NCBI GenBank assembly: GCA_030549335.1
Contig: CM060187.1
Span: 5,642,001 to 5,706,000 of the forward strand
DNA from: Pontederia crassipes
Lineage: Eukaryota > Streptophyta > Magnoliopsida > Commelinales > Pontederiaceae
Length of the DNA stretch: 64,000 nt
Direction of reading: 5' to 3'
How positions within the stretch are numbered: the stretch's first letter is position 1; each line of letters opens with the position of its first letter. The notes under the pieces are model-generated. The model did not search any database. It saw nothing but the letters and a program-made list of their open reading frames with translations, and had not been told where the DNA came from. Made by a program: the position numbers and the translations under genes. Below are positions 38,167 through 50,035 of the stretch, piece by piece.

Positions 38167-39221
38167 ATGCATGGTGAGATGATTGGGACGAAAAAATGGA
38201 CTCGGATGAAAATTTTCCGGGGGTGCGAAATTTCGCGCGCGCGCATTTTACTCGTGTTTTCAGCCAATAAGGTCAAAAAACGCGAAATTTTTGACGCTGT
38301 CAAAAGATGCCAAATTTTTTACGCTTTCTTGCCTATTGATGCATGTTGAGATGATTGGGACGAAAAAATGGACTCGGATGAAAATTTTCCGGGGGTGCGA
38401 AATTTCGCGCGCGCGCCTTTTACTCGTGTTTTCAGCCAAGAAGGTCAAAAAATGCGCAATTTTTGACGCTGTCAAAAGATGCCAAATTTTCGACGCTTTC
38501 GTGCCTATTGATGCATGGTGAGATGATTGGGATGAAAAAATGGACTCGGATGAAAATTTTCCGGGGGTGAGAAATTTGCGCGCGCCCCTTTTACTCGTGT
38601 TTTCAGCCAAGAAGGTCAAAAAATGCGAAATTTTTGACGCTGTCAAAAGATGCCAAATTTTCGACGCTTTCGTGTCTGTTGATGCATGGTGAGATGATTG
38701 GGACGAAAAAATGGACTCGGATGAAAATTTTTCGGGGGTGCGAAATTTCGCGCGCGCGCCTTTTACTCATGTTTTCAGCCAAGAAGGTCAAAAAACGCGA
38801 AATTTTTCACGCTATCAAAAGATGCCAAATTTTCGACGCTTTCGTGTCTGTTGATGCATGGTGAGATGATTGGGACGAAAAAATGGACTCGGATGAAAAT
38901 TTTCCGGGGGTGCAAAATTTCGCGCGCGCGCCTTTTACTCGTGTTTTCAGCCAAGAAGGTCAAAAAATGCGAAATTTTTCACGCTTTCAAAAGATGCCAA
39001 ATTTTCGACGCTATCGTGCCTGTTGATTCATGGAGAGATGATTGGGACGAAAAAATGGACTCGGATGAAAATTTTCCGGGGGTGCAAAATTTCGCGCGCG
39101 CGCCTTTTACTCGTGTTTTCAGCCAAGAAGGTCAAAAAATGCGAAATTTTTTACGCTGTCAAAAGATGCCAAATTTTTGACGCTATCGTGCCTGTTGATT
39201 CATGGAGAGAAGATTGGGATG
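38167..39221. repeat. Start of an 11-monomer unit, up to the 26-mer duplication
   Basis: Begins m1 (with gccaataagg near 38264), m2, m3, m4 (ctcatg near 38766, the last of the window), then two successive m5/m6 hybrids, the second ending in gagagaagattggg near 39204. The unit continues to 40054, but from about 39222 it is part of a larger duplicated block. Confidence 0.8.
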
Positions 39222-42200
39222 AAAAAATGGACTCGGATGAAAATTTTCCGGGGGTGCGAAATTTCGCGCGCGCGCTTTTACTCGTGTTTTCAGCCAAGAA
39301 GGTCAAAAAATGCGAAATTTTTTACGCTGTCAAAAGATGCCAAATTTTTGACGCTTTCGTGCCTATTGATGCATGGTGAGATGATTGGGACGAAAAAATG
39401 GACTCGGATGAAAATTTTATGGGGGTGCGAAATTTCGCGCGCACGCCTTTTACTCGTGTTTTCAGCCAAGAAGGTCAAAAAATGCGAAATTTTTTACGCT
39501 GTCAAAAGATGCCAAATTTTTGACGCTTTCTTGCCTATTGATGCATGTTGAGATGATTGGGACGAAAAAATGGACTCGGATGAAAATTTTCCTTGGGTGC
39601 GAAATTTCGCGCGCGCGCCTTTTACTCGTGTTTTCAGCCAAGAAGGTCAAAAAATGCGCAATTTTTGACGCTGTCAAAAGATGCCAAATTTTTTACGCTT
39701 TCGTGCCTATTGATGCATGGTGAGATGATTGGGACGAAAAAATGGACTCGGATGAAAATTTTCCGGGGGTGCGAATTTCGCGCGCGCGCCTTTTACTCTG
39801 GTTTTCAGCCAAGAAGGTCAAAAAATGCGAAATTATTGACGATGTCAAAAGATGCCAAATTTTCGATGCTTTCGTGCCTGTTGATGCATGGAGAGATGAT
39901 TGGGACGAAAAAATGGACTCGGATGAAAATTTTCCGGGGGTGCGAATTTCGGGCGCGCGCCTTTTACTCGTGTTTTCAGCCAAGAAGGTCAAAAAATGCG
40001 AAATTTTTTACGCTGTCAAAAGATGCCAAATTTTCGACGCTTTCGTGTCTGTTGATGCATGGTGAGATGATTGGGACGAAAAAATGGACTCGGATGAAAA
40101 TTTTCCGGGGGTGCGAAATTTCGCGCGCGCGCATTTTACTCGTGTTTTCAGCCAATAAGGTCAAAAAACGCGAAATTTTTGACGCTGTCAAAAGATGCCA
40201 AATTTTTTACGCTTTCTTGCCTATTGATGCATGTTGAGATGATTGGGACGAAAAAATGGACTCGGATGAAAATTTTCCGGGGGTGCGAAATTTCGCGCGC
40301 GCGCCTTTTACTCGTGTTTTCAGCCAAGAAGGTCAAAAAATGCGCAATTTTTGACGCTGTCAAAAGATGCCAAATTTTCGACGCTTTCGTGCCTATTGAT
40401 GCATGGTGAGATGATTGGGATGAAAAAATGGACTCGGATGAAAATTTTCCGGGGGTGAGAAATTTCGCGCGCGCCCCTTTTACTCGTGTTTTCAGCCAAG
40501 AAGGTCAAAAAATGCGAAATTTTTGACGCTGTCAAAAGATGCCAAATTTTCGACGCTTTCGTGTCTGTTGATGCATGGTGAGATGATTGGGACGAAAAAA
40601 TGGACTCGGATGAAAATTTTTCGGGGGTGCGAAATTTCGCGCGCGCGCCTTTTACTCGTGTTTTCAGCCAAGAAGGTCAAAAAACGCGAAATTTTTCACG
40701 CTATCAAAAGATGCCAAATTTTCGACGCTTTCGTGTCTGTTGATGCATGGTGAGATGATTGGGACGAAAAAATGGACTCGGACGAAAATTTTCCGGGGGT
40801 GCAAAATTTCGCGCGCACGCCTTTTACTCGTGTTTTCAGCCAAGAAGGTCAAAAAATGCGCAATTTTTGACGCTGTCAAAAGATGCCAAATTTTCAACGC
40901 TTTCTTGCCTATTGATGCATGTTGAGATGATTGGGACGAAAAAATGGACTCGGATGAAAATTTTCCGGGGGTTCGAAATTTCGCGCGCGCGCCTTTTACT
41001 CGTGTTTTCAGCCAAGAAGGTCAAAAAATGCGAAATTTTTGACGCTGTCAAAAGATGCCAAATTTTCGACGCTATCGTGCCTGTTGATTCATGGAGAGAT
41101 GATTGGGATGAAAAAATGGACTCGGATGAAAATTTTCCGGGGGTGCGAAATTTCGCGCGCGCGCTTTTACTCGTGTTTTCAGCCAAGAAGGTCAAAAAAT
41201 GCGAAATTTTTGACGCTGTCAAAAGATGCCAAATTTTTGACGCTTTCGTGCCTATTGATGCATGGTGAGATGATTGGGACGAAAAAATGGACTCGGATGA
41301 AAATTTTATGGGGGTGCGAAATTTCGCGCGCGCGCCTTTTACTCGTGTTTTCAGCCAAGAAGGTCAAAAAACGCGAAATTTTTTACGCTGTCAAAAGATG
41401 CCAAATTTTTGACGCTTTCGTGCCTATTGATGCATGGTGAGATGATTGGGATGAAAAAATGGACTCGGATGAAAATTTTCCGGGGGTGAGAAATTTCGCG
41501 CGCGCCCCTTTTACTCGTGTTTTCAGCCAAGAAGGTCAAAAAATGCGAAATTTTTGACGTTGTCAAAAGATGCCAAATTTTCGACGCTATCGTGCCTGTT
41601 GATTCATGGAGAGATGATTGGGATCAAAAAATGGACTCGGATGAAAATTTTCCGGGGGTGCGAAATTTCGCGCGCGCGCTTTTACTCGTGTTTTCAGCCA
41701 AGAAGGTCAAAAAATGCGAAATTTTTGACGCTGTCAAAAGATGCCAAATTTTCGACGCTTTCGTGTCTATTGATGCAAGGTGAGATGATTGGGACGAAAA
41801 AATGGACTCGGATGAAAATTTTCCGGGGGTGCAAAATTTCGCGCGCGCCTTTTACTCGTGTTTTCAGCCAAGAAGGTCAAAAAACGCGAAATTTTTGACG
41901 CTGTCAAAAGATGCCAAATTTTTGACGCTTTCGTGTCTGTTGATGCATGGTGAGATGATTGGGACGAAAAAATGGACTCGGATGAAAATTTTCCGGGGGT
42001 GCGAAATTTCGCGCGCGCGCTTTTTACTCGTGTTTTCAGCCAAGAAGGTCAAAAAACGCGAAATTTTTTACGCTGTCAAAAGATGCCAAATTTTTTACGC
42101 TTTCGTGTCTGTTGATGCATGGTGAGATGATTGGGACGAAAAAATGGACTCGGATGAAAATTTTCCGGGGGTGCGAAATTTCGCGCGCGCGCTTTTACTC

Positions 42201-43686
42201 GTGTTTTCAGCCAAGAAGGTCAAAAAATGCAAAATTTTTGACGCTGTCAAAAGATGCCAAATTTTCGACGCTTTCTTGCCTATTGATGCATGTTGAGATG
42301 ATTGGGTCGAAAAAATGGACTCGGATGAAAATTTTCCGGGGGTGTGATATTTCGCGCGCGCGCCTTTTACTTGTGTTTTCAGCCAAGAAGGTCAAAAAAT
42401 GCGAAATTATTGGCGATGTCAAAAGATGCCAAATTTTCGATGCTTTCGTGCCTGTTGATGCATGGAGAGATGATTGGGACGAAAAAATGGACTCGGATGA
42501 AAATTTTCCGGGGGTGCGAAATTCGCGCGCGCGCCTTTTACTCTGGTTTTCAGCCAAGAAGGTCAAAAAATGCGAAATTATTGACGATGTCAAAAGATGC
42601 CAAATTTTCGATGCTTTCGTGCCTGTTGATGCATGGAGAGATGATTGGGACGAAAAAATGGACTCCGGATGAAAATTTTCCGGGGGTGCGAATTTCGGGC
42701 GCGCGCCTTTTACTCGTGTTTTCAGCCAATAAGGTCAAAAAATGCGAAATTTTTTACGCTGTCAAAAGATGCCAAATTTTCGACGCTTTCGTGTCTGTTG
42801 ATGCATGGTGAGATGATTGGGACGAAAAAATGGACTCGGATGAAAATTTTCTGGCGGTGCGAAATTTCGCGCGCGCGCATTTTACTCGTGTTTTCAGCCA
42901 AGAAGGTCAAAAAACGCGAAATTTTTGACGCTGTCAAAAGATGCCAAATTTTTTACGCTTTCTTGCCTATTGATGCATGTTGAGATGATTGGGACGAAAA
43001 AATGGACTCGGATGAAAATTTTCCGGGGGTGCGAAATTTCGCGCGCGCGCGCCTTTTACTCGTGTTTTCAGCCAAGAAGGTCAAAAAATGCGCAATTTTT
43101 GACGCTATCAAAAGATGCCAAATTTTCGACGCTTTCGTGCCTATTGATGCATGGTGAGATGATTGGGATGAAAAAATGGACTCGGATGAAAATTTTCCGG
43201 GGGTGAGAAATTTCGCGCGCGCCCCTTTTACTCGTGTTTTCAGCCAAGAAGGTCAAAAAATGCGAAATTTTTGACGCTGTCAAAAGATGCCAAATTTTCG
43301 ACGCTTTCGTGTCTGTTGATGCATGGTGAGATGATTGGGACGAAAAAATGGACTCGGATGAAAATTTTTCGGGGGTGCGAAATTTCGCGCGCGCGTCTTT
43401 TACTCGTGTTTTCAGCCAAGAAGGTCAAAAAACGCGAAATTTTTCACGCTATCAAAAGATGCCAAATTTTCGACGCTTTCGTGTCTGTTGATGCATGGTG
43501 AGATGATTGGGACGAAAAAATGGACTCGGATGAAAATTTTCCGGGGGTGCAAAATTTCGCGCGCGCGCCTTTTACTCGTGTTTTCAGCCAAGAAGGTCAA
43601 AAAATGCGCAATTTTTGACGCTGTCAAAAGATGCCAAATTTTCAACGCTTTCTTGCCTATTGATGCATGTTGAGATGATTGGGACG
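39222..43686. repeat. 26-monomer HOR, copy 1 (about 4465 bp)
   Basis: Matches 43687-48152 at an offset of 4465, stepping to 4468 and back to 4466. Shared rare marks include ccttggg (39591 and 44056), gcacgcc in the CG tract (near 39443 and 43908; again near 40817 and 45282), gccaataagg, a one-base insertion actccggatg (near 42662 and 47130), gtgtgatattt (near 42343 and 46811), ctggcggtgcg, and gacgctatc in an m2-type monomer (near 43101 and 47567). The left limit is set by ggatg against ggacg at about 39220 and 43685. Confidence 0.88.
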
Positions 43687-46600
43687 AAAAAATGGACTCG
43701 GATGAAAATTTTCCGGGGGTGCGAAATTTCGCGCGCGCGCTTTTACTCGTGTTTTCAGCCAAGAAGGTCAAAAAATGCGAAATTTTTTACGCTGTCAAAA
43801 GATGCCAAATTTTTGACGCTTTCGTGCCTATTGATGCATGGTGAGATGATTGGGACGAAAAAATGGACTCGGATGAAAATTTTATGGGGGTGCGAAATTT
43901 CGCGCGCACGCCTTTTACTCGTGTTTTCAGCCAAGAAGGTCAAAAAACGCGAAATTTTTTACGCTGTCAAAAGATGCCAAATTTTTGACGCTTTCTTGCC
44001 TATTGATGCATGTTGAGATGATTGGGACGAAAAAATGGACTCGGATGAAAATTTTCCTTGGGTGCGAAATTTCGCGCGCGCGCCTTTTACTCGTGTTTTC
44101 AGCCAAGAAGGTCAAAAAATGCGCAATTTTTGACGCTGTCAAAAGATGCCAAATTTTTTACGCTTTCGTGCCTATTGATGCATGGTGAGATGATTGGGAC
44201 GAAAAAATGGACTCGGATGAAAATTTTCCGGGGGTGCGAATTTCGCGCGCGCGCCTTTTACTCTGGTTTTCAGCCAAGAAGGTCAAAAAATGCGAAATTA
44301 TTGACGATGTCAAAAGATGCCAAATTTTCGATGCTTTCGTGCCTGTTGATGCATGGAGAGATGATTGGGACGAAAAAATGGACTCGGATGAAAATTTTCC
44401 GGGGGTGCGAATTTCGGGCGCGCGCCTTTTACTCGTGTTTTCAGCCAAGAAGGTCAAAAAATGCGAAATTTTTTACGCTGTCAAAAGATGCCAAATTTTC
44501 GACGCTTTCGTGTCTGTTGATGCATGGTGAGATGATTGGGACGAAAAAATGGACTCGGATGAAAATTTTCCGGGGGTGCGAAATTTCGCGCGCGCGCATT
44601 TTACTCGTGTTTTCAGCCAATAAGGTCAAAAAACGCGAAATTTTTGACGCTGTCAAAAGATGCCAAATTTTTTACGCTTTCTTGCCTATTGATGCATGTT
44701 GAGATGATTGGGACGAAAAAATGGACTCGGATGAAAATTTTCCGGGGGTGCGAAATTTCGCGCGCGCGCCTTTTACTCGTGTTTTCAGCCAAGAAGGTCA
44801 AAAAATGCGCAATTTTTGACGCTGTCAAAAGATGCCAAATTTTCGACGCTTTCGTGCCTATTGATGCATGGTGAGATGATTGGGATGAAAAAATGGACTC
44901 GGATGAAAATTTTCCGGGGGTGAGAAATTTCGCGCGCGCCCCTTTTACTCGTGTTTTCAGCCAAGAAGGTCAAAAAATGCGAAATTTTTGACGCTGTCAA
45001 AAGATGCCAAATTTTCGACGCTTTCGTGTCTGTTGATGCATGGTGAGATGATTGGGACGAAAAAATGGACTCGGATGAAAATTTTTCGGGGGTGCGAAAT
45101 TTCGCGCGCGCGCCTTTTACTCGTGTTTTCAGCCAAGAAGGTCAAAAAACGCGAAATTTTTCACGCTATCAAAAGATGCCAAATTTTCGACGCTTTCGTG
45201 TCTGTTGATGCATGGTGAGATGATTGGGACGAAAAAATGGACTCGGACGAAAATTTTCCGGGGGTGCAAAATTTCGCGCGCACGCCTTTTACTCGTGTTT
45301 TCAGCCAAGAAGGTCAAAAAATGCGCAATTTTTGACGCTGTCAAAAGATGCCAAATTTTCAACGCTTTCTTGCCTATTGATGCATGTTGAGATGATTGGG
45401 ACGAAAAAATGGACTCGGATGAAAATTTTCCGGGGGTTCGAAATTTCGCGCGCGCGCCTTTTACTCGTGTTTTCAGCCAAGAAGGTCAAAAAATGCGAAA
45501 TTTTTGACGCTGTCAAAAGATGCCAAATTTTCGACGCTATCGTGCCTGTTGATTCATGGAGAGATGATTGGGATGAAAAAATGGACTCGGATGAAAATTT
45601 TCCGGGGGTGCGAAATTTCGCGCGCGCGCTTTTACTCGTGTTTTCAGCCAAGAAGGTCAAAAAATGCGAAATTTTTGACGCTGTCAAAAGATGCCAAATT
45701 TTTGACGCTTTCGTGCCTATTGATGCATGGTGAGATGATTGGGACGAAAAAATGGACTCGGATGAAAATTTTATGGGGGTGCGAAATTTCGCGCGCGCGC
45801 CTTTTACTCGTGTTTTCAGCCAAGAAGGTTAAAAAACGCGAAATTTTTTACGCTGTCAAAAGATGCCAAATTTTTGACGCTTTCGTGCCTATTGATGCAT
45901 GGTGAGATGATTGGGATGAAAAAATGGACTCGGATGAAAATTTTCCGGGGGTGAGAAATTTCGCGCGCGCCCCTTTTACTCGTGTTTTCAGCCAAGAAGG
46001 TCAAAAAATGCGAAATTTTTGACGTTGTCAAAAGATGCCAAATTTTCGACGCTATCGTGCCTGTTGATTCATGGAGAGATGATTGGGATCAAAAAATGGA
46101 CTCGGATGAAAATTTTCCGGGGGTGCGAAATTTCGCGCGCGCGCTTTTACTCGTGTTTTCAGCCAAGAAGGTCAAAAAATGCGAAATTTTTGACGCTGTC
46201 AAAAGATGCCAAATTTTCGACGCTTTCGTGTCTATTGATGCAAGGTGAGATGATTGGGACGAAAAAATGGACTCGGATGAAAATTTTCCGGGGGTGCAAA
46301 ATTTCGCGCGCGCCTTTTACTCGTGTTTTCAGCCAAGAAGGTCAAAAAACGCGAAATTTTTGACGCTGTCAAAAGATGCCAAATTTTTGACGCTTTCGTG
46401 TCTGTTGATGCATGGTGAGATGATTGGGACGAAAAAATGGACTCGGATGAAAATTTTCCGGGGGTGCGAAATTTCGCGCGCGCGCGCTTTTTACTCGTGT
46501 TTTCAGCCAAGAAGGTCAAAAAACGCGAAATTTTTTACGCTGTCAAAAGATGCCAAATTTTTTACGCTTTCGTGTCTGTTGATGCATGGTGAGATGATTG

Positions 46601-48152
46601 GGACGAAAAAATGGACTCGGATGAAAATTTTCCGGGGGTGCGAAATTTCGCTGCGCGCGCTTTTACTCGTGTTTTCAGCCAAGAAGGTCAAAAAATGCAA
46701 AATTTTTGACGCTGTCAAAAGATGCCAAATTTTCGACGCTTTCTTGCCTATTGATGCATGTTGAGATGATTGGGTCGAAAAAATGGACTCGGATGAAAAT
46801 TTTCCGGGGGTGTGATATTTCGCGCGCGCGCCTTTTACTTGTGTTTTCAGCCAAGAAGGTCAAAAAATGCGAAATTATTGGCGATGTCAAAAGATGCCAA
46901 ATTTTCGATGCTTTCGTGCCTGTTGATGCATGGAGAGATGATTGGGACGAAAAAATGGACTCGGATGAAAATTTTCCGGGGGTGCGAAATTCGCGCGCGC
47001 GCCTTTTACTCTGGTTTTCAGCCAAGAAGGTCAAAAAATGCGAAATTATTGACGATGTCAAAAGATGCCAAATTTTCGATGCTTTCGTGCCTGTTGATGC
47101 ATGGAGAGATGATTGGGACGAAAAAATGGACTCCGGATGAAAATTTTCCGGGGGTGCGAATTTCGGGCGCGCGCCTTTTACTCGTGTTTTCAGCCAATAA
47201 GGTCAAAAAATGCGAAATTTTTTACGCTGTCAAAAGATGCCAAATTTTCGACGCTTTCGTGTCTGTTGATGCATGGTGAGATGATTGAGACGAAAAAATG
47301 GACTCGGATGAAAATTTTCTGGCGGTGCGAAATTTCGCGCGCGCGCATTTTACTCGTGTTTTCAGCCAAGAAGGTCAAAAAACGCGAAATTTTTGACGCT
47401 GTCAAAAGATGCCAAATTTTTTACGCTTTCTTGCCTATTGATGCATGTTGAGATGATTGGGACGAAAAAATGGACTCGGATGAAAATTTTCCGGGGGTGC
47501 GAAATTTCGCGCGCGCGCCTTTTACTCGTGTTTTCAGCCAAGAAGGTCAAAAAATGCGCAATTTTTGACGCTATCAAAAGATGCCAAATTTTCGACGCTT
47601 TCGTGCCTATTGATGCATGGTGAGATGATTGGGATGAAAAAATGGACTCGGATGAAAATTTTCCGGGGGTGAGAAATTTCGCGCGCGCCCCTTTTACTCG
47701 TGTTTTCAGCCAAGAAGGTCAAAAAATGCGAAATTTTTGACGCTGTCAAAAGATGCCAAATTTTCGACGCTTTCGTGTCTGTTGATGCATGGTGAGATGA
47801 TTGGGACGAAAAAATGGACTCGGATGAAAATTTTTCGGGGGTGCGAAATTTCGCGCGCGCGTCTTTTACTCGTGTTTTCAGCCAAGAAGGTCAAAAAACG
47901 CGAAATTTTTCACGCTATCAAAAGATGCCAAATTTTCGACGCTTTCGTGTCTGTTGATGCATGGTGAGATGATTGGGACGAAAAAATGGACTCGGATGAA
48001 AATTTTCCGGGGGTGCAAAATTTCGCGCGCGCGCCTTTTACTCGTGTTTTCAGCCAAGAAGGTCAAAAAATGCGCAATTTTTGACGCTGTCAAAAGATGC
48101 CAAATTTTCAACGCTTTCTTGCCTATTGATGCATGTTGAGATGATTGGGACG
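43687..48152. repeat. 26-monomer HOR, copy 2 (about 4466 bp)
   Basis: Second tandem copy. Differences found from copy 1 are few: aaaaaacgcg against aaaaaatgcg near 43946, ggttaaaaaacg near 45829, gattgagacg near 47285, and CG-tract length changes (two extra bases near 46480, a CTG interruption at 46651, two bases fewer near 47510). Most indels between the copies are in the CG tract. Confidence 0.88.
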
Positions 48153-50035
48153 AAAAAATGGACTCGGATGAAAATTTTCCGGGGGTGCGAAATTTCGCGC
48201 GCGCGCCTTTTACTCGTGTTTTCAGCCAAGAAGGTCAAAAAATGCGAAATTTTTGACGCTGTCAAAAGATGCCAAATTTTCGACGCTATCGTGCCTGTTG
48301 ATTCATGGAGAGATGATTGGGATGAAAAAATGGACCCGGATGAAAATTTTCCGGGGGTGCGAAATTTCGCGCGCGCGCTTTTACTCGTGTTTTCAGCCAA
48401 GAAGGTCAAAAAATGCGAAATTTTTGACGCTGTCAAAAGATGCCAGATTTTTGACGCTTTCGTGCCTATTGATGCATGGTGAGATGATTGGGACGAAAAA
48501 ATGGACTCGGATGAAAATTTTATGGGGGTGCGAAATTTCGAGCGCGCGCCTTTTACTCGTGTTTTCAGCCAAGAAGGTCAAAAAACGCGAAATTTTTTAC
48601 GCTGTCAAAAGATGCCAAATTTTTTACGCTTTCTTGCCTATTGATGCATGTTGAGATGATTGGGACGAAAAAATGGACTCGGATGAAAATTTTCCGGGGG
48701 TGCGAAATTTCGCGCGCGCGCCTTTTACTCGTGTTTTCAGCCAAGAAGGTCAAAAAATGCGCAATTTTTGACGCTGTCAAAAGATGCCAAATTTTCGACG
48801 CTTTCGTGCCTATTGATGCATGGTGAGATGATTGGGATGAAAAAATGGACTCGGATGAAAATTTTCCGGGGGTGAGAAATTTCGCGCGCGCCCCTTTTAC
48901 TCGTGTTTTCAGCCAAGAAGGTCAAAAAATGCGAAATTTTTGACGCTGTCAAAAGATGCCAAATTTTCGACGCTTTCGTGTCTGTTGATGCATGGTGAGA
49001 TGATTGGGACGAAAAAATGGACTCGGATGAAAATTTTTCGGGGGTGAGAAATTTCGCGCGCGCGCCTTTTACTCGTGTTTTCAGCCAAGAAGGTCAAAAA
49101 ACGCGAAATTTTTCACGCTATCAAAAGATGCCAAATTTTCGACGCTTTCGTGTCTGTTGATGCATGGTGAGATGATTGGGACGAAAAAATGGACTCGGAT
49201 GAAAATTTTCCGGGGGTGCAAAATTTCGCGCGCGCGCGCCTTTTACTCGTGTTTTCAGCCAAGAAGGTCAAAAAATGCGCAATTTTTTACGCTGTCAAAA
49301 GATGCCAAATTTTCAACGCTTTCTTGCCTATTGATGCATGTTGAGATGATTGGGACGAAAAAATGGACTCGGATGAAAATTTTCCGGGGGATCGAAATTT
49401 CGCGCGCGCGCCTTTTACTCGTGTTTTCAGCCAAGAAGGTCAAAAAATGCGAAATTTTTGACGCTGTCAAAAGATGCCAAATTTTCGACGCTATCGTGCC
49501 TGTTGATTCATGGAGAGATGATTGGGATGAAAAAATGGACTCGGATGAAAATTTTCCGGGGGTGCGAAATTTCGCGCGCGCGCTTTTACTCGTGTTTTCA
49601 GCCAAGAAGGTCAAAAAATGCGAAATTTTTGACGCTGTCAAAAGATGCCAAATTTTTGACGCTTTCGTGCCTATTGATGCATGGTGAGATGATTGGGACG
49701 AAAAAATGGACTCGGATGAAAATTTTATGGGGGTGCGAAATTTCGCGCGCGCGCCTTTTACTCGTGTTTTCAGCCAAGAAGGTCAAAAAACGCGAAATTT
49801 TTTACGCTGTCAAAAGATGCCAAATTTTTGACGCTTTCGTGCCTATTGATGCATGGTGAGATGATTGGGATGAAAAAATGGACTCGGATGAAAATTTTCC
49901 GGGGGTGAGAAATTTCGCGCGCGCCCCTTTTACTCGTGTTTTCAGCCAAGAAGGTCAAAAAATGCGAAATTTTTGACGCTGTCAAAAGATGCCAAATTTT
50001 CGACGCTTTCGTGTCTATTGATGCAAGGTGAGATG
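48153..50035. repeat. Transition block related to the 26-mer
   Basis: About 11 monomers. 49255-49985 matches 40836-41566 at offset 8419, and from about 50114 the match continues at offset 8250, so one monomer present near 41.5-41.7 kb is absent here. Private marks are ggacccggatg near 48333 (shared with the 21-mer units at 52971, 58120 and 61724), a G-to-A change in the CG tract (cgagcgcg near 48539) and ggggatcgaaattt near 49386. Confidence 0.78.
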
